NCBI GenBank assembly: GCA_963920575.1
Contig: OY986969.1
Coordinates: 1,622,001 to 1,686,000 of the forward strand
DNA from: Narthecium ossifragum
Lineage: Eukaryota; Streptophyta; Magnoliopsida; Dioscoreales; Nartheciaceae
Length of the DNA: 64,000 nucleotides
Reading direction: 5' to 3'
Positions 61,501-64,000 of this stretch are shown here, piece by piece. A model generated the notes under the pieces. That model did no database searches. It was not told the origin of the DNA and worked only from the letters and a program-made list of their open reading frames with translations. The position numbers and the translations under genes were made by a program. The stretch's first letter is position 1; each line of letters starts with the position of its first letter.

Positions 61501-63890
61501 ATATGGCAGATCAAAATTACAGATATTGTAGCCAATTATTATATCAGGGTCGATTTCCCGTATGAAATCCTGCAAACAAGAGCAAAAAGCTTTGTTCAGA
61601 ATTCTATTCCAAACCAAGAAAGGAAAAAAGGTGACACCCCTATAAAGAGAAAAGCAAAAGAAAGCAAATTATTAAATTCCCCATCAGAAAAAAATGAGAA
61701 CCACACAATGCTCCCCAGACCAAGACAAAAAATAGCATGAAGAAAGTCTAGCAGCCTGGGTGACTCAGGATGAAATTGAAGAGCCATATTAAGTTTTAAT
61801 AATGTAATAAAAGTGATAATTACACTAGTTTCAGTAATGATAACAACAATGTTACAAATTAGTGCCATTTGACCTATAAAAGATAAACATTATGCTTGCT
61901 TCACAAATAACAGAAAGAGAGTTGGTGAGATAACTCACCCTCCATGCAAGCAAGAGATCCCTTTCGGAGTTAAATGACATCACATCCACTCCAACTATAG
62001 GAGAGCATGATTTCAGAGTCATGACATTACGTATCAAAGGCCGATCATCTCCTTGAAGTGTCACCAAATTGGCAATCTAATTCCAAAAAAATGATCAAAA
62101 TGAATTGATGTGTCTTCAAAAGATTTCTACAAACAAGAAAGTTATCACATGTAGCGCCTATCTCCTTGACTGTCATAAGAAAAACCTGAATCACAGGATC
62201 ATGGCTAGCTTCGGGGAAATGTCCTTTACGACCAGCACATTCGATATCAAAACTCAAAATGCGAAATGGTGCCATTTTGGAGAACTCCCCCTCAGGAACA
62301 TGGCTAATCAATTCAGAATATCTAAGAGAGCGAGTTAGGGAAAGAAATTGGCAGAAGATATCATAGATTATTAAATCTGATGCAAACTTCATCAAGCTTT
62401 GAGTATTTTAAAATCCTAACATAGGATACAGACAATCTATCTCCAGTTGGCAATGAGAGATGCTCCTGGATGTTTTCTTGTATTTTCCTGCTAGAACTTC
62501 AATCCAATTGCCTCCAACAATGTCACAATCAATCATAAAACGAAGAGCAAAGAGAATGTTGCTCTCATATGTAAGAAAACTCTTTGAACCAATGCCTTCA
62601 ATCCGGATGCCGTTTTCCAGAATGCCTGCGATAGTTACATCATTTATGGAATTGTAAGCTCTAAAGACATAAGTACATTAGTGAAACAAAGATATTGTCT
62701 ATAGACATGAAGTTCAGGTGAATGTTGTGAACAATTCACTCAGAGATAAACATTTGGTACCAAAATGTAGTTAAATACAACTATGAAATTGCCTGTAACT
62801 GATGTCTGCTATGCATCTTAGGATAAATACACCCCATTGTCAGCTTACAGAGACTTCATAGAGATCAATAGTGTATTATGGGAAAAGATGCAAAATACTA
62901 ACAATCTAGGCTGACATGAATGAGATATGTTTTCTTATCAATCACTTGGATAAACAGGAATATTCATTAAACATTTAAACTATTTTTCTGCACACCTCGT
63001 ATCATGTTTTAAGCATCTGCATACAGACCCTGCATCTATCTCCCGACAACTGTTGGATTTTCCTCCTTTTAAAACAGAAAAAACAGTGACTCTTACAATT
63101 GTCCACAGCAATGGTACTGATTCATGCAGTTTAAATACAAGCGTAAACTGAACAGATTCGGATAATTGCATGAATGCAGGTACAAACCCAAGTATCTTCT
63201 TGGACTTAACAACAAGAAGATGATGGGTTTCTAGCCCACTAAAAATTGAACAAGAGGCGATATCCTATAGCAGTTAAAAATTTGTTTCAAAATCACCATC
63301 TTACCTCGACAGCAAGCAACCATTGTCGGCAAGGCAACTACAATCTTAAGGAAAGGGCAAGACTGCTGCTGCTGGTAGTACATAATGCTTTTCTTCTGCA
63401 CCATCTCGATCCTCTTGACAAACCTTGGTACAGGACTGTTCCTGTTCGCCTCCCTCATCCTCGCCTAACACGGCACAAGATCAGCCCAAAAATCACACAC
63501 AGTCCGTATCAAAACCACGGGTCACAGAAGTAAATTCTTGAACAAGTACCAAGAAATCCAACCTCGAGTGTTTGGTGAAACATCGAAATATCATCAGGAC
63601 CCATTCCCGGTGGACATAGGACGTAGAAATATGGCTCAAATCCATGCACATGGCAGCAAACGCTATGTCCTAATCAATCCATCGAATCCAGAACCAGAAC
63701 CGGTCATTAAAGAGAAAAAGAAGAAGATTAATAAAACAATTAAAAAGAAGATGAGGCTGATAGTGATCCCGGATAATACCTTCTCTAGTGACGCCAAATA
63801 TGCGAAGGATGGCAGCCGGACCAGAGGCACCGGGAAGCAAGTCCCGATGGCTCTCCCCGATCACGTAGTCAATCTCCAACTGCTGAAAAA
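55503..63890 (-). CDS. POLD1: DNA polymerase delta catalytic subunit, N-terminal half (partial)
   Basis: About 500 of the roughly 1,100 residues are readable. Exons: 63780-63890 (start uncertain, 63882 possible), 63563-63669, 63305-63464, 62430-62625, 62186-62321, 61939-62076, 61492-61569, 61297-61388, 58645-58711, 58469-58540, 57352-57438, 57101-57220, 56923-57021 and 55503-55546 (cut by the gap). All joins keep frame. Recognisable parts are [27 protein letters not shown] and the proofreading exonuclease motifs: Exo [19 protein letters not shown], Exo [14 protein letters not shown], Exo [45 protein letters not shown] and [14 protein letters not shown] follow. The protein is the replicative polymerase and 3'-5' exonuclease for the lagging strand. 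The first exon lies past the right edge. The polymerase motifs (DFASLYPSI onward) are not in the window. Confidence 0.95.
58020..58340. repeat. Degenerate intronic repeat
   Basis: Text rich in 'ggcccaggc', 'aggcctg' and 'aagccaggcc' within a POLD1 intron. It resembles the block at 59870-60260 in composition. No coding content. Confidence 0.4.
59868..60260. repeat. GC-richer intronic repeat block
   Basis: Contains 'cccgacccggagcgatcagggttgaacccgacc' and similar phrases, unlike the AT-rich intron around it (POLD1 intron 58712-61296). The 136-codon open frame across it reads as a low-complexity Gly/Pro/Ser string and is a by-product of the repeat. Confidence 0.5.
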
Positions 63891-64000
63891 CTAAAGCACG
63901 TCCAAAAATTAAACAATCCGTAAATAACGCCGAAAGAATGGAAACAAGAATCGAAAAAAAACTTGGGGTTAATGGTTAGGGTTAGGGCTAGGGCTACCGA
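63891..64000 (-). other. POLD1 intron at the window edge
   Basis: AT-rich intron-like sequence upstream of the first visible POLD1 exon. It ends with 'ggttagggttagggctaggg', a short telomere-like string of only about two units. Confidence 0.5.

Noticed and set aside
63975..63996. Telomere-like ggttagggttagggctaggg
   Set aside because: Only about two exact repeats inside an intron next to POLD1; too short to be telomeric.

Overview
The window is nuclear DNA of a flowering plant, most likely a non-grass monocot. The evidence is intron-rich genes with plant exon sizes, an AT-rich background full of plant MITEs, solo LTRs and a plant L1 LINE, a SEPALLATA3-type C-terminus resembling palm-type and OsMADS7/8-type proteins as I remember them, and an SPL protein of the OsSPL16/18 type. 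I did not identify the species. No tRNA, rRNA or CRISPR array was seen.

Layout. At 0-7 kb there is a cluster of three tiny DUF3339 membrane-protein genes (two on minus, one on plus), separated by a MULE-like MITE, a hAT-like element and a copia-type solo LTR. At 7-10 kb the DNA is AT-rich, with a 110-bp tandem repeat and a Tourist-like element that carries its own minisatellite. At 10.1-24.3 kb lie two complete MIKC-type MADS-box genes, head to tail on minus. Upstream is a SEPALLATA3 gene (8 coding exons, 240 aa). Downstream, 1.5 kb past its stop codon, is a divergent gene best explained as FLOWERING LOCUS C-like (7 coding exons, about 212 aa). At 24.4-37.6 kb no host gene is recognised. This stretch holds MITEs, microsatellites, a 4.4-kb L1-type LINE with perfect 17-bp target-site duplications, and a MITE split by a solo LTR.

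At 37.7-40.7 kb on plus is a gamma carbonic anhydrase-like subunit of mitochondrial complex I (2 exons, 252 aa). Convergent with it, at 41.4-45.4 kb on minus, is an SBP-box/SPL16-type transcription factor (3 exons, 401 aa) with a miR156 site. At 46-54 kb there are MITEs, a decayed LINE and a small GC-rich island. At 54.2-55.3 kb a 95-bp palindromic minisatellite runs into a 200-N assembly gap. From 55.5 kb to the right edge, on minus, lies the N-terminal half of the DNA polymerase delta catalytic subunit (POLD1). Its first exon lies beyond the window, and its polymerase domain should lie across the gap but is not seen there.

Functionally, three of the genes (SEP3, FLC-like, SPL16-type) belong to flowering or inflorescence regulator families. 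POLD1 and the carbonic anhydrase-like gene are housekeeping. Exon coordinates come from reading GT/AG splice sites by eye and checking frame and canonical exon length. The two MADS genes, the SPL gene and the gammaCAL gene all join in frame from start to stop.
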